64,000 nt of DNA from Tritrichomonas musculus (Eukaryota; Parabasalia; Tritrichomonadida; Tritrichomonadidae): NCBI GenBank assembly GCA_039105265.1, contig JAPFFF010000006.1, positions 1,426,001 to 1,490,000 of the forward strand. The letters run 5' to 3'. Numbering within the stretch: the first letter of the stretch is position 1; each line of letters begins with the position of its first letter. The notes beneath the pieces are model-generated. The model was not told the DNA's origin, made no database searches, and saw only the letters and a program-made list of their open reading frames with translations. Below are positions 10,310-20,570 of this stretch, piece after piece. The position numbers and the translations under genes are program-made.

Positions 10310-11692
10310 ATGACTTGGATCTCAACAACAGAAGAAAAACCATGGGTAGAAAAGGCCAAAATCACACCACACCCAGTTTCTGCTGGAGCTGATGAGAATG
10401 TAATTCATATCCATAAGGACAAAGAAGAACAAACAATTGAAGGATTTGGAACATGCTTCAATGAACTTGGATGGACCTCATTAAGTCTCCTTAGTGAAAG
10501 TGATCGTAATGGAATCATTGAAGAACTCTTCAAACCAGGAAAAGGAGCCAACTTCACAATTTGCAGAATGCCAGTTGGAGCTAATGATTTTTCATTAAAT
10601 TGGTATTCATATGATGAACATGACGATGATTTTGATCTCAAACATTTCAGTATTGAAAACGATACAAAAACATTAATTCCATTCATAAAAGCAGCACTTA
10701 AGGAAAATCCAAATATTCGTATTTGGGCTTCACCTTGGTGCCCACCAACATGGTTCAAACGCAATCATCATTATGCTTGCCATACTTCAGGACCTGAATT
10801 TCCAGAGCAATACAGAAACGATCTTAAGAAAGAAGATCAAATTGATGAAGGAGAGGATGCTTTCATTAATGACGAAAAACACTTGACAGCATACGCTCAA
10901 TACTTTGGCAAATTCATTGATGCTTACAAGTCACATGGAATCAACATTTTTGCAGTTATGCCACAAAATGAATTTAACTCAAACCAAGTATTTCCAAGCT
11001 GCGTTTGGAAAGCAGAATCTCTTAATCATTTTGTTGGACATTATCTCGGACCTGAAATGGCCAAGAAAGGAGTTGATGTTTACTTTGGAACAATGGAAAG
11101 ACCATTTGAAAGGTATGTTGATATTGTTCTCAATGATCCTGAATCATCAAAATATGTCAAAGCAGTCGGATTCCAATGGGCTGGAAAGAAGGCAATCAAA
11201 GGAATTCATCGCCGTTATCCAAACATAAAACTCTGGCAAACTGAACAAGAATGCGGTGATGGCAAGAATGATCTTAATTATGCAGTTTATGCCTGGGGAC
11301 TTTTGAATCATTACTTGAACAGTGGAGCATCTGCTTACATGTACTGGAACACATCACTTGTTGATGGTGGAATCAGCCGATGGGGATGGGCTCAAAACTC
11401 ACTTGTTGTTGTTGATGACAAGAAGAAGACCTTCAGATACACTCTTGAATATTACATTATCAAGCATGTAAGCCACTTTGTTTTACCAGGTGCAAAGAAA
11501 ATCAAGACAACAAGAACTGTTGTTGATGATGATACTGATGTCAAGACATTAGCATTCTTGAACCCAGATGGAAAAGTTATCATCGTTGCTGGAAATGAAG
11601 CACAATTCGAACAAAAAGTTCAGTTCGAAGTTAATGGCCAAGCATACGACGCTACTCTTCCACCTTACTCATTCAACACAATTGTTGTATAA
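10310..11692 (+). CDS. GH30 glycoside hydrolase (glucosylceramidase-like)
   Basis: 460 residues from the first ATG. This is family GH30, as in acid beta-glucosidase: it hydrolyses beta-glycosidic bonds, typically glucosylceramide or related beta-glucosides. Visible signatures are GFGTCFNELGW near 45-55, IRIWASPWCPPTWFK around 137-150, the acid/base Glu221 in MPQNE, and the nucleophile Glu312 in WQTEQECGDG, equivalent to the SEAC nucleophile motif of human GBA. The C-terminal part (about 390-460) is the beta-sandwich that packs on the barrel. No signal peptide is visible, unlike lysosomal GBA, so a cytosolic or unconventionally located enzyme is possible. The compact length without a leader resembles bacterial GH30 proteins; a lateral origin is plausible but untested. 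Stop in TAAA. Confidence 0.92.
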   Translation: MTWISTTEEKPWVEKAKITPHPVSAGADENVIHIHKDKEEQTIEGFGTCFNELGWTSLSLLSESDRNGIIEELFKPGKGANFTICRMPVGANDFSLNWYSYDEHDDDFDLKHFSIENDTKTLIPFIKAALKENPNIRIWASPWCPPTWFKRNHHYACHTSGPEFPEQYRNDLKKEDQIDEGEDAFINDEKHLTAYAQYFGKFIDAYKSHGINIFAVMPQNEFNSNQVFPSCVWKAESLNHFVGHYLGPEMAKKGVDVYFGTMERPFERYVDIVLNDPESSKYVKAVGFQWAGKKAIKGIHRRYPNIKLWQTEQECGDGKNDLNYAVYAWGLLNHYLNSGASAYMYWNTSLVDGGISRWGWAQNSLVVVDDKKKTFRYTLEYYIIKHVSHFVLPGAKKIKTTRTVVDDDTDVKTLAFLNPDGKVIIVAGNEAQFEQKVQFEVNGQAYDATLPPYSFNTIVV

Positions 11693-12025
11693 ACTCATTT
11701 TTCAAATGATTTATACACAAGAAATTAAGCTGGTTAATTAAACCAACATTTTTTCAAAATATCCAATATTATCATTTTTATTTATTTATTTTTTTTCCTA
11801 CTTTGATATTTACAAAATATTTTAAAAATATAGACAGGTTCATGTAATATTGCTCTTCTCTTTTTTGATGGGCAAATATGATCAACAAACAATAATAATT
11901 AATTAATAATTTTCATTATTTTCATAACAGAGAATAATTATCAAAATTAAAAACATTTTATTGAATAAAATCACGAACAACTTTTAAGAGATAAAAAGAG
12001 CCAAAAAATAATTTTCAAGATTAAA
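11693..12025. other. Convergent intergenic spacer
   Basis: A+T-rich spacer between the 3' ends of the GH30 and B56 genes. Nothing else recognised. Confidence 0.6.
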
Positions 12026-13486
12026 TTATATTTTTTTTGCTTCATTATAATCATAATCTTGCTTAAGATCTGTAAAATCTATAGGTTTAATAGATCTATT
12101 GTTGGCTTTAGCCATATCAGAAATTTTCTTCCAATTCGATTTTAAATTATTGAAATCAGTAATCTTTTGTGCAGCTTTACTTTTAAGATACTCATTTTGC
12201 TGATTAAACACGTTTTTATCTATTTCTGATAAAGTCTGTAGAGTGACAAATGCATTTGTACGAATACAGTCATCCCAATGATTTTGTGTGCTGGCATAAA
12301 GTGGGCCAACAATGAGAGGGAAAACTGATTGTGCATGAGTTTTCAATGTAAATGAAAGCTTTGGATTTGTACATATATCAACAGCAATTTCAGCAACGTC
12401 AGAATTCATATTGTTTGCCATTTCACCAATCATTTTGAATACTTTGATAGCTGACGGTGTTGAAATATGAATCTCATAAGATACAAAAAGTTCTTCGATT
12501 TCTTTTAAAAAAAGACCTTGCTTCAATCGATTGCTTTTTGGCCAATGCATTAATAAATAATCAATTGTCGAATCTAATAAAAAACCGCTTTTTTGAATAT
12601 ATGTATTTATTAACTTTTTGAGTTGGATAAAAAATACAGGGAAATCGTTTAATTTATGAAGTGGAAGAATTGAATCGCAAAAAAAAGATATATGCTCTGG
12701 ATTGAGAGGTGAATTGAAACCAGATGCAACACATACGAAAAATTCAAGAAGCTCAGATGAACAAATGCCATTAATAAACTGTTCAGATATTTTTTCTCGA
12801 ACTATTGCTCTCTGGTTCATAAATTTTGTATAGAGAGAATGCAAAATATCACGTACTGCAATTCTTTCACGATCATCAGGAGAAACTGAGTTACCAATTA
12901 AATGATAAATAAATTCAGGCGAAATATTTTGAGCAAATTTGCAATTTAAAGATGATTGAAGAGCATCATAAAGAAGAGTAAGATGAGGCCAGGCTGAATC
13001 ATAAAGTACGTCATGCGTTTCAACAACTGTAAAACGTGTCATTTTTGGCATTGGGCGAAAAAGGTTGATTGAAAGCATTTTATAAAATATATTCATTGCT
13101 TCTTGCGAGATCGTTCTTAATAGATTTGGAATAGTAAAACCAGATGCAATATGCTTAAGTAGTTGCGCTTTTGTTGCTTTGGATTTCTGATCAATTGAAG
13201 GTGACGAAAAATCGCAAATAATTGAACATTGCTTACATTTTTCAATAAAAAGTTTTGCTTGTTCTCGTGGAGGGGTCTCTTGAAATGATTTACTGAACTT
13301 AATATTAACTACTTTTTGATTAAGTTCGTGAAGTGTCGTATAATTTACTGTTTTATCAACGTTCATTCCCATTTCGGATTTAGGCACAGCACGTTTTTCA
13401 ATTTTCTGATTTTTCTTTGATTGTGAAGGGCGACGGGATTGACTTTTCTTTGATTGTGAAGGCCGATCCCTACCTCCACTCTTCAT
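12026..13486 (-). CDS. PP2A regulatory subunit, B56 (B') family
   Basis: About 486 residues from the ATG at 13486; an upstream in-frame ATG at 13564 would add 26 Lys/Asn-rich residues and leave only 52 bp to the divergent TMEM231 start, so I prefer the inner one. B56 subunits are HEAT-like solenoids that target protein phosphatase 2A to LxxIxE-bearing substrates. Family landmarks visible are CDFSSPSIDQKSKATKAQLL, the EAMNIFYKMLSINLFRPMP helix, AWPHLTLLYDALQSSLNCKF, and DDRERIAVRDILHSLYTKFM followed by NQRAIVREKI. The N-terminus is a short basic Ser/Arg/Gln repeat (RPSQSKKSQSRRPSQSKK). Length is close to typical B56 cores. Confidence 0.9.
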   Translation of the reverse strand: MKSGGRDRPSQSKKSQSRRPSQSKKNQKIEKRAVPKSEMGMNVDKTVNYTTLHELNQKVVNIKFSKSFQETPPREQAKLFIEKCKQCSIICDFSSPSIDQKSKATKAQLLKHIASGFTIPNLLRTISQEAMNIFYKMLSINLFRPMPKMTRFTVVETHDVLYDSAWPHLTLLYDALQSSLNCKFAQNISPEFIYHLIGNSVSPDDRERIAVRDILHSLYTKFMNQRAIVREKISEQFINGICSSELLEFFVCVASGFNSPLNPEHISFFCDSILPLHKLNDFPVFFIQLKKLINTYIQKSGFLLDSTIDYLLMHWPKSNRLKQGLFLKEIEELFVSYEIHISTPSAIKVFKMIGEMANNMNSDVAEIAVDICTNPKLSFTLKTHAQSVFPLIVGPLYASTQNHWDDCIRTNAFVTLQTLSEIDKNVFNQQNEYLKSKAAQKITDFNNLKSNWKKISDMAKANNRSIKPIDFTDLKQDYDYNEAKKI

Positions 13487-13597
13487 TTGTATTGAGGAAT
13501 ATAAATTTTCTATAAGTTTTATGAATTTTTTTTTTTTTGAATATTTATTTATTTTATTTAACATAAAAAGTTTGAATTTTTTGAATTTTCACACAAG

Positions 13598-13609
13598 ATC
13601 GTTTAAAAT
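13598..13609. promoter_or_regulatory. ATCGTT motif in a divergent promoter
   Basis: GATCGTTTAAAA lies 8 bases before the ATG of TMEM231 (13617) and between it and the divergent B56 gene. It matches, in inverse, the ACGAT core of trichomonad Myb recognition elements. Position so near a start fits the short 5' leaders of trichomonads. Confidence 0.35.
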
Positions 13610-13616
13610 TGTATTA

Positions 13617-14528
13617 ATGTCAATTATATTCCAGACAGCTCGTCTTCCAGTCGTTTATAAAGCTAGATTATGGAGTTTTGCAACCATTTTTCATGTTATA
13701 TGCACTATCATTAAATATGCTGCGCCGATTTTAACCTGCTATTTTTACATCGACTCTCATTCAGGTAATACTTTTGGTTCAGAGTCTGCTCATGTTGTTC
13801 CTGGCGAAATTTTATATTTTAGCTCAATAAATAAAAAAGGTCAAAGCATTGTATACCCACCAGATAAATCAGCTAGTTTTACAGACAGTTTGCTTCTTAT
13901 GGTTCATCCTCAATATGACAGCAGAAATTTTCTTACATCTTGGAAATTAAATATCAGGATTCCTAATGAAGGAGCTCCAGTTCAACCTGAAACTGTTTCA
14001 GTTACCGTCCTTTTCAATTTTACCGTAAAGTTTCGAAAATTTGCAACAAATACGATTCAGGCATTAGGATCATTTTCTCAAACTTTTCACAATGAAGTTC
14101 GAAGTGTTATTTGCCATGGCGATCTTGTACTTGAACAAACAGAAATAATTGATTTTCGTGGAACGTTCCAAGGAACTGATCTAGCAAACATGGATTTATC
14201 AAATTATGATTCTTTATCTGATATTTTTAGCGCAAGAGATGACGTATCAACTCTCTTTTATGTGGATTGGGGCGATCCTTATTATGTATTTGATTCAAAT
14301 CATACACTTGACCTTGAATTGGATATACATGTTAAAGATTTTACAATATTTCACTCGATTCCGCTTGTATCAAGTATTGAAACTTTTTTAATTTTATTCT
14401 TAGCAACGTACCTCTTTTCATCATTAGTTTTGGACAATTTACAGGGATTCGTTTTCAGGCATGGTATTATCAAAAGCTGGGCAATACCATTATATCAAAA
14501 GCCAAAAAAGGCAAAAGGAATGATATGA
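13617..14528 (+). CDS. TMEM231: TMEM231 homologue, ciliary transition zone
   Basis: 303 residues from the ATG at 13617 (human protein about 316). TMEM231 is part of the MKS/B9 complex at the ciliary transition zone, where it helps gate membrane proteins. Visible: a conserved N-terminal block VVYKARLWSF leading into a membrane span (about residues 20-43), an extracellular/lumenal beta-rich domain with LNIRIP and the landmark FNFTVKFRKFATNTIQALG (human TFSYRLHRMATLVMQSMA), then CHGDLVLEQTE (human VNGDLRLQQKQ), and a C-terminal span near 260-282 followed by a short basic tail ending PKKAKGMI. An in-frame ATG at 13521 would add 32 Phe/Asn-rich residues and overlap the B56 leader; I reject it. It fits the other flagellar genes of the window. 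Confidence 0.85.
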   Translation: MSIIFQTARLPVVYKARLWSFATIFHVICTIIKYAAPILTCYFYIDSHSGNTFGSESAHVVPGEILYFSSINKKGQSIVYPPDKSASFTDSLLLMVHPQYDSRNFLTSWKLNIRIPNEGAPVQPETVSVTVLFNFTVKFRKFATNTIQALGSFSQTFHNEVRSVICHGDLVLEQTEIIDFRGTFQGTDLANMDLSNYDSLSDIFSARDDVSTLFYVDWGDPYYVFDSNHTLDLELDIHVKDFTIFHSIPLVSSIETFLILFLATYLFSSLVLDNLQGFVFRHGIIKSWAIPLYQKPKKAKGMI

Positions 14529-14853
14529 TTTTGGGAGAAGTCTTTGAATGGGCAATCATTTTTATATAGATATGTATCTAATTTGTTTGCATTAATTTAA
14601 AATGAAATTTAAATATGCTAATGCTTTTTTCTTTTTCTTTTCTTTTTTTTTTTAATCATCAGCAAAGACTTAATATTAGTATTAAATTATTATTTGGTCT
14701 TATTATGATTATTATTATGATTTATTCTTTGATATGAAATTCTTATCTGAAATTCTTAATTGATTTATAGCTATGACAAAAAAACATGAATATGCAAAAC
14801 AAAAGATTCACGTAAAAGCAATAAAAACTTAATTATAAACGCATTTTGAAATT
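14529..14853. other. Convergent intergenic spacer
   Basis: A+T-rich, with a pyrimidine-rich stretch near 14624-14655. No gene seen. Confidence 0.55.
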
Positions 14854-16611
14854 TTATTCCAGAATTTGTTCATAATCGCTAACATCATAATTAAAAAGGC
14901 TCGCAAAACCTTTGATTTGCGAACGCGTTAACTTATCTTCCCATTTATAGTATTCACCAATTGTTGCTATATGAAGGAGCATTTTATTACCATGAGGTTT
15001 TACATATTTTGAGAGAGGAATAATATATTTCTTTGGTTTATAAAAAACAATTACTTCTGTAATGAACTCTGCAAAATCGATTGATTCAAAAGCTTCTTGA
15101 GGAAATTCGTTTTCAATCATGTCTGTCAAGTCTTTAGGATCTATATCATCATTCATTGCATCAATTACAGAAGCATTCAATTCATACAAAATCCAGCATT
15201 CAGTCATAGATTCGGTATCAATAACGTCTGTCAATTTTAAATGGCTAAAAACTTTTGGCTTGAATCGCATTTGAGACATCCATGGAGAATTTTTAATTCT
15301 CTCAATTAAATTTAAATCACGGCAATCAGCCAAAAACCCTCCAAAAATTTCGATATCAAATTGAAAAGCAGAGCCAAAATGAGAAAATTGCATGATATTT
15401 GCATTCACAAGTTGAGCAAAAAGAGCACCAATTCTTCTTTTAATTTTTGGGAATTCATGAATAACTTCTTCTGTTGTTGACGTTAAAATAATATCCCTAA
15501 ATAATGTGATTGCAATCTTTTCGGTAAGAACTTTTTTCTGTTTCATTTCCGATATTATACTAATACCATTATCAAAAACTTTTCGAGTTGTTTGAAGAAG
15601 AGCAGTTAGAACATTTTTGATCATTCGATTTGTCCAATTAGTAGGAAATGTATTTTCTGCCATATATTCCCTTAAAATTCTTTCTCCTTCATTTGGCATA
15701 AATTGCTTGTTCACTTGCTCAACTTTATTTTTCTTTGAAACTGATGATGGCATTAATGGCTGTACATTCCAATGATTTTCTCGACATTCTTCTAAATCCG
15801 ACATTATATATTTTAGCCTAGATTTCATATTTTTAGCATAAGCAAAAAGGTCATTGAAAAAAGATATAGCGTCTGAAATTTCTAATTCAATTATTTCTCC
15901 TGATGGAATAATCATATTATATAATAATTCAACTTTTTTTTCAGTTGGATTCTCGAAAAGCTTTTTCATAAATTTAAACACAGTAAATGGATCAAAAACA
16001 GAATCCTGAAGCAATGAGCCAATAAATAAAGCAATACCTTCGGTCATTTGTGAATAATCTATAAAGCACAATTCGCTTAATTTTTTTTTCATGTTTTCAG
16101 GGTTTTGAATTTTAGATAAAATTCTTGCTGTAAACATTGAATAAATCGGAGCATAAATTCTTTGTTGCGATGCCATATAACATATAATTTCTGAGTATTT
16201 ATTATCAAAATCTTCGCATTTTAGAATGTACTCATTGAACGAATTTAAAATATCTTTGAAATTTTCAAGTGTTAATTTATTTAATGAGGTTGTAATTTTC
16301 GTTTTCCAAACATCTTCAACAGGAGGCAATCCTGCTTTGCTTGAAGGATCTAAACTTCTTGCGTATTTATAAATTTCGTTTTGCATAATCTTTATCTGAT
16401 CGTCATCAATTTGTAAATTATGATTGAAACTCATCGCTTCTTCTATTGAATAAGAAAGAGTTCGAAGTTGAAGAGGAGGAGTTGAACTTTGATAAGCGCA
16501 TAATAAAGGGGTCAATGTTAATGTTAAAATATTAGAGCGACTTTGATTAATTTGCTTAGTTTGCCGATTTTGCAGTTGTGGGCGAATAGGTATAGGACAT
16601 ATTGTATTCAT
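14854..16611 (-). CDS. MIF4G-domain protein, eIF4G-like
   Basis: 585 residues from the ATG at 16611; the frame extends 14 codons further but only to a TTG. The centre (about residues 95-290) fits the MIF4G helical repeat of eIF4G: ITTSLNKLTLENFKDILNSF opening helix, MFTARILSKI, LCFIDY region, and RLKYIMSDLEECRENHWNV, which parallels the RFMLQDVLDLR motif of eIF4G. The C-terminal part (about 350-570) is helical and resembles an MA3 region. eIF4G scaffolds eIF4A and eIF3 in cap-dependent initiation. The N-terminus is short and no canonical YxxxxL-hydrophobic eIF4E site was found, so binding to eIF4E is open. Paralogous MIF4G proteins are the main alternative. Stop in TAAA. Confidence 0.72.
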   Translation of the reverse strand: MNTICPIPIRPQLQNRQTKQINQSRSNILTLTLTPLLCAYQSSTPPLQLRTLSYSIEEAMSFNHNLQIDDDQIKIMQNEIYKYARSLDPSSKAGLPPVEDVWKTKITTSLNKLTLENFKDILNSFNEYILKCEDFDNKYSEIICYMASQQRIYAPIYSMFTARILSKIQNPENMKKKLSELCFIDYSQMTEGIALFIGSLLQDSVFDPFTVFKFMKKLFENPTEKKVELLYNMIIPSGEIIELEISDAISFFNDLFAYAKNMKSRLKYIMSDLEECRENHWNVQPLMPSSVSKKNKVEQVNKQFMPNEGERILREYMAENTFPTNWTNRMIKNVLTALLQTTRKVFDNGISIISEMKQKKVLTEKIAITLFRDIILTSTTEEVIHEFPKIKRRIGALFAQLVNANIMQFSHFGSAFQFDIEIFGGFLADCRDLNLIERIKNSPWMSQMRFKPKVFSHLKLTDVIDTESMTECWILYELNASVIDAMNDDIDPKDLTDMIENEFPQEAFESIDFAEFITEVIVFYKPKKYIIPLSKYVKPHGNKMLLHIATIGEYYKWEDKLTRSQIKGFASLFNYDVSDYEQILE

Positions 16612-16627
16612 TATAAATTTTATATAA

Positions 16628-16639
16628 AACGATTTTAAT
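16628..16639. promoter_or_regulatory. ACGAT motif upstream of the eIF4G-like gene
   Basis: AAACGATTTTAA lies about 17-28 bases before the ATG at 16611. It is one of the best placed of the recurring ACGAT motifs in the window. Confidence 0.35.
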
Positions 16640-16871
16640 AGAGAAAAAGTCAAAAAATTTATCGTATGTTTCTCAATTAAAAATCAAATATAGACAAATA
16701 TATATTGAAAAAAAATTAATAAACTATTCAAATAAAAAATATAAATATATTGATATAAATTAATTAAAATTTAAATAAAATTTATTATTTACATATTACT
16801 CTAAATATTTTAATTAATAAAATCATGTAATTCTATATATATCAAATATTTATCAAGAAATGCATCAAATA

Positions 16872-17023
16872 TTAGAATTTCTGACCATTTTAGCTCTTTA
16901 TTTGCTACCAAAAAGATTAATAACATCAAAGTATGTATATAAAAGAATTAGAATTTCTGACCATTTTAGCTTTTTATTTACTTATATTTAAAAAGAATAG
17001 TAATATCATTTCAAATAATATAA
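16872..17023. repeat. Two-copy tandem duplication, about 76 bp
   Basis: The block starting TTAGAATTTCTGACCATTTT occurs at 16872 and again at 16948, in direct order, with about 32 near-identical bases and looser similarity after. It lies just downstream of the RNA polymerase I subunit gene. Confidence 0.75.
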
Positions 17024-17052
17024 TATCTAATTTTTAATATAAAATTTTGCAA

Positions 17053-20000
17053 TCATTCTTCATCTTCAATTTCAAATTTGAGTCTAATGTTCATTGCAGC
17101 GAATTCAGCTACCAAATATCTCAAAACATAAGGAATGAAAATTGGCACAATTTTATCATTTGTTTTACAGAATGAGCAATAAGTTTCTTCATAATCATTG
17201 TCATTTTTCTTTGTTTGAGTAAACATGAATGATCCACATCTCTTGCATAATTGAGCTGTACAACCATCGCTGCACCACATAAATCTGTCTCTTAATAAGA
17301 AAGAAACGCCATGACCAAGAAGACCATCTCTTTCCATTTCTCCAAGTCTAATACCACCACCTTTCTTTCTTCCTTTCAAAGGTTGTCTTGTGATATTATT
17401 AATTCTGCCAGTTGCACGAACTTGATATTTATCGCCAACCATATGCCTCAGTCTTTGATAATAAACAACGCCAAAGAAGATATCAGCCTTGAATTGTTCT
17501 CCAGTAATTCCTGAATATAAAACTTCGTTTCCGTAATAATTAAATCCTCTTTGAACAAGTTTTTCACCAATATCTTTAGTTGCCCATTTTTCTTCACTAT
17601 ATTGGAAAGGAGTTGCATCGAAAGGTTCGCAAATATCACTTGCTTGAAGTTTTCCACACATTGATTCAATCAGCATTCCAATTGTCATACGTGATGGAAA
17701 AGCGTGTGGATTGATAATGACATCTGGTCGAAGTCCTGTTCCAGTAAATGGCATATTTTCTTCTGGCCAAGGGAATGAAAAAACTCCTTTTTGACCATGT
17801 CTTGAGCTGAATTTATCACCAATTGTTGGTGTTCTAACCATTCTGAATTTAATAATGACTGAAGAAATAACTCCACTTTCATCAGATGATGTAATGACTT
17901 TATCAACAATTCCTTCTTCTGAATCTTTATATCGCATTATTCTTTCTTTTTGATCTTTTGTACTGACAACACGAAGAATCTTTGCTCCTTGATGCATCTT
18001 TGCACCAACAAATGGAAGACCATCACTATCAAGATCGGAATCAATAATCTTACCATCACGAACATTTGAAAAGATACCGTTTGGCTCGATTTCTTTTGCA
18101 ATGTAACGATGAGTCTTATAGATGCAACCATGACCAAATCCACGTTCGACTGAAGCTTTGTTAAGAATAAGTGCATCTTCCATATCATAACCAGTATATG
18201 ATAAAACTGCAACAACAGCATTTGTTCCAAGAGGAAAGTCAAGAAGGCCATGTGAATCTTGCGTTGAATTTCGAACAATTGGAAGCTGAGGATAGTGAAC
18301 ATGATATGTTTTAGATTCTGTTTTTGCACTCTCGTTATGTTGCGGATAACCCATTGTTTGTTTAGCCATTTGGCACTGATACATATTACGAGGACTTTGA
18401 TTGAAATCTGAGAAAGGAGTAAGCGATGCTACAAGAGAAAGCATTGAAGTTTGATGAATTTCACGATATGGCCAACGATTTGGATCTGTATCTGTGGGAA
18501 GAGCTCCAATTAACATAAATATCTGTTCTAAGGGGCCAATGTATTCCAATGTTTGTGTTTTATTATTCATTACTGGACGCATCATTCGTTGCTGGTTTGT
18601 AAAAACATATATTGAACGTGTAAAACCAAATTTGGCTGGTAAACTCACAATTTCAGTTGTTTCAGCTATTACACCAGATGTTCGTGCTTTTTTCAGTTCG
18701 GATACGCAATATTCTGAAAGATTTTCAGATACATAACCAACGATTTCACCATCTATAACACAAGGACAACCATTATTGATATAAAATGGAACCATTCCAT
18801 TTGCTGAAAGTATTTCGATTGATTCCTGAGCACCTCGCTCTGTACAACAGACAACTTTACACATTCTGGCAAGATGGGTAAGAAGTCCACAAAGACCACC
18901 ATCTGGTGTGTGAACAGGACACATAAAACCCCAAGATTCAGGTAGCAATTTTCTGACAGCAGTCGTTTTCATTGTCGTGAAGAAAGCACCACGATGGACT
19001 GATCGGAAATGCGCTAAATAACGCATGTAATTAATTCTCTCAGCAATAATAGAAAGACCATCAACTTGAGAAAGACCCAATGTTGAATTACCACGAATCT
19101 GTCCTGTTGAAAAAAGATATCTGAGCTTGTTTTCAACAATTGACGCATTTTTATTCAAAAATGTATCAATCATAGAAAAGTCAGAATAATTTAATGATTC
19201 AGAATTTAGAATTTGAAACCCAACCCTTCTTAAAAAGTCGCCAATTCCATCTGATAAAACAGCTAGCCAAAGTGTGCCTGGAGTCAAAAGTTCATGAAAT
19301 GAAATCGCATCCATATTGTCAGGAATAACATCACCTTTTACAAGAGATAAAAGTCTCTTGGCCATGAAAACAAGTAGATTAAATTTTGAACGAGGCAATT
19401 TCCCTGTTAAATGTGGAAATAGAAAACGATCGAGCAATAATTGACAAACTTGATCATTATCAAAATGAGATGGAGCTTGAATAACTCTTTTAAAGTGAGC
19501 TCCTAAGTAATCACGCGCTTGAGCTTGCGTCAAAAGGCCCATTTCAGCAGAATATCTAAGCATTGCTATAACTCTATCGCTGAAAAAGTTTTTATCATCA
19601 TTTTTGCCCGCTGTAATTGCTAAATAAATAGATTTATCATCACATTCTATTAGTGCTCGTAAAACAATAGGAAGTGGAACAAAAAACATCTTTCTTTGGA
19701 CAGGAAATAGAACCATCATATTTCCGTTTGATAAATAATGAACATTTGTTGTTACTGATGAGCAATCAGGAGCCATTGAACGAAGTGAGGTGGCAAATGA
19801 TGTAAAATTATTTCCTCTACCTAAAAACGATTCTCTTTTAATTGCGAATACATAATTCTGGCGATTCAAAATTAAAAGACGTAATAATTTGTCGTAACCA
19901 CCTGCAACAAAATAACCACCACTTTCTGTTTCTTCTTCAAGATGAGCCGTTTTATCAGATGGACTTAATCCGTTTAAATGGCAATAGCAACTGTTAACCA

Positions 20001-20346
20001 TAATTGGTATATTGTCACAAATTACACGTGTTTGATGTGCAGGCAAATTTCCATATTTTATTTCGAGATTGATTTCAAGATTACCTCCATACGTTGTCCC
20101 AGCAAGTCGGCACATATATGGATAAACAGGTTTACCACGATCATCATGAGGACGAGATAACTCTAGATTTGTTATACGTATTTGCAAAATTGAATCTTCG
20201 TCTGGCCTTTTGATTTCTTGAGGAAGAATCCAATCTGGAAGTCGTTTTAATCCAGAAGTTACAGCCCAATTAAATGATTCAAGATGCGGAGCTAAAAATT
20301 CACATAAATCTTTTGCCTGTTCTTCTGCAGGGCGTATTTTTTCCAT
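17053..20346 (-). CDS. POLR1B: RNA polymerase I second-largest subunit (RPA2/RPA135)
   Basis: 1097 residues from the ATG at 20346, where MEKIRPAEEQAKDLCEFL begins the conserved N-terminus (HLESFNWAV, human HVESFNYAV); an in-frame ATG at 20418 would add 24 residues of doubtful value. This is the beta-like subunit of nucleolar RNA polymerase I, which makes rRNA. Pol I identity comes from LNRQNYVFAIKRESF, SVTTNVHYLSNGNMMVLF, FFVPLPIVLRALI and FRSVHRGAFFTTMKTT, which follow RPA2 rather than RPB2 or RPC2. Catalytic-core motifs include LLPESWGFMCPVHTPDGG, GYDMEDALILNKASVERGFG, and GDKFSSRHGQKGVFSFPW. The C-terminus holds a zinc ribbon (CSDGCTAQLCKRC, later CSFC). Length is near the family norm. Stop is TGA. 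Confidence 0.95.
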   Translation of the reverse strand: MEKIRPAEEQAKDLCEFLAPHLESFNWAVTSGLKRLPDWILPQEIKRPDEDSILQIRITNLELSRPHDDRGKPVYPYMCRLAGTTYGGNLEINLEIKYGNLPAHQTRVICDNIPIMVNSCYCHLNGLSPSDKTAHLEEETESGGYFVAGGYDKLLRLLILNRQNYVFAIKRESFLGRGNNFTSFATSLRSMAPDCSSVTTNVHYLSNGNMMVLFPVQRKMFFVPLPIVLRALIECDDKSIYLAITAGKNDDKNFFSDRVIAMLRYSAEMGLLTQAQARDYLGAHFKRVIQAPSHFDNDQVCQLLLDRFLFPHLTGKLPRSKFNLLVFMAKRLLSLVKGDVIPDNMDAISFHELLTPGTLWLAVLSDGIGDFLRRVGFQILNSESLNYSDFSMIDTFLNKNASIVENKLRYLFSTGQIRGNSTLGLSQVDGLSIIAERINYMRYLAHFRSVHRGAFFTTMKTTAVRKLLPESWGFMCPVHTPDGGLCGLLTHLARMCKVVCCTERGAQESIEILSANGMVPFYINNGCPCVIDGEIVGYVSENLSEYCVSELKKARTSGVIAETTEIVSLPAKFGFTRSIYVFTNQQRMMRPVMNNKTQTLEYIGPLEQIFMLIGALPTDTDPNRWPYREIHQTSMLSLVASLTPFSDFNQSPRNMYQCQMAKQTMGYPQHNESAKTESKTYHVHYPQLPIVRNSTQDSHGLLDFPLGTNAVVAVLSYTGYDMEDALILNKASVERGFGHGCIYKTHRYIAKEIEPNGIFSNVRDGKIIDSDLDSDGLPFVGAKMHQGAKILRVVSTKDQKERIMRYKDSEEGIVDKVITSSDESGVISSVIIKFRMVRTPTIGDKFSSRHGQKGVFSFPWPEENMPFTGTGLRPDVIINPHAFPSRMTIGMLIESMCGKLQASDICEPFDATPFQYSEEKWATKDIGEKLVQRGFNYYGNEVLYSGITGEQFKADIFFGVVYYQRLRHMVGDKYQVRATGRINNITRQPLKGRKKGGGIRLGEMERDGLLGHGVSFLLRDRFMWCSDGCTAQLCKRCGSFMFTQTKKNDNDYEETYCSFCKTNDKIVPIFIPYVLRYLVAEFAAMNIRLKFEIEDEE

Positions 20347-20509
20347 TTGATTTCGATTGACCAAAAATATTGAATTGAAATAAAATTTGGTCATTTTTTT
20401 TGAAATGTAATTTTTCATGAATATTTTTTATTTTTATAAAAATGAATATATTTTATACTTTTAATTACTTTAATTTGTAAAAATGTGGTTTTGAAAAAAT
20501 TGAAATAAG

Positions 20510-20516
20510 ACGATCA
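20510..20516. promoter_or_regulatory. ACGATCA motif between POLR1B and IST1-like genes
   Basis: ACGATCA sits in the divergent spacer, about 55 bases before the IST1-like ATG. It is low-information on its own but is part of the recurring set. Confidence 0.25.
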
Positions 20517-20570
20517 ATATTTGAAAAAATTCTCGATTCAAAAAATACTTAGTTACCAAATTTGATATTA

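Larger units (their letters stand above)
16612..17052. other. Intergenic spacer with short tandem duplication
   Basis: A+T-rich spacer between two minus-strand genes. It holds an ACGAT-type motif at 16628 and a 76-bp duplication described separately. Confidence 0.55.

Noticed and set aside
13521-13616. Longer TMEM231 N-terminus from ATG 13521
   Set aside because: It is Phe/Asn-rich, overlaps the opposite-strand B56 leader and has no counterpart in the family; 13617 gives the expected length.
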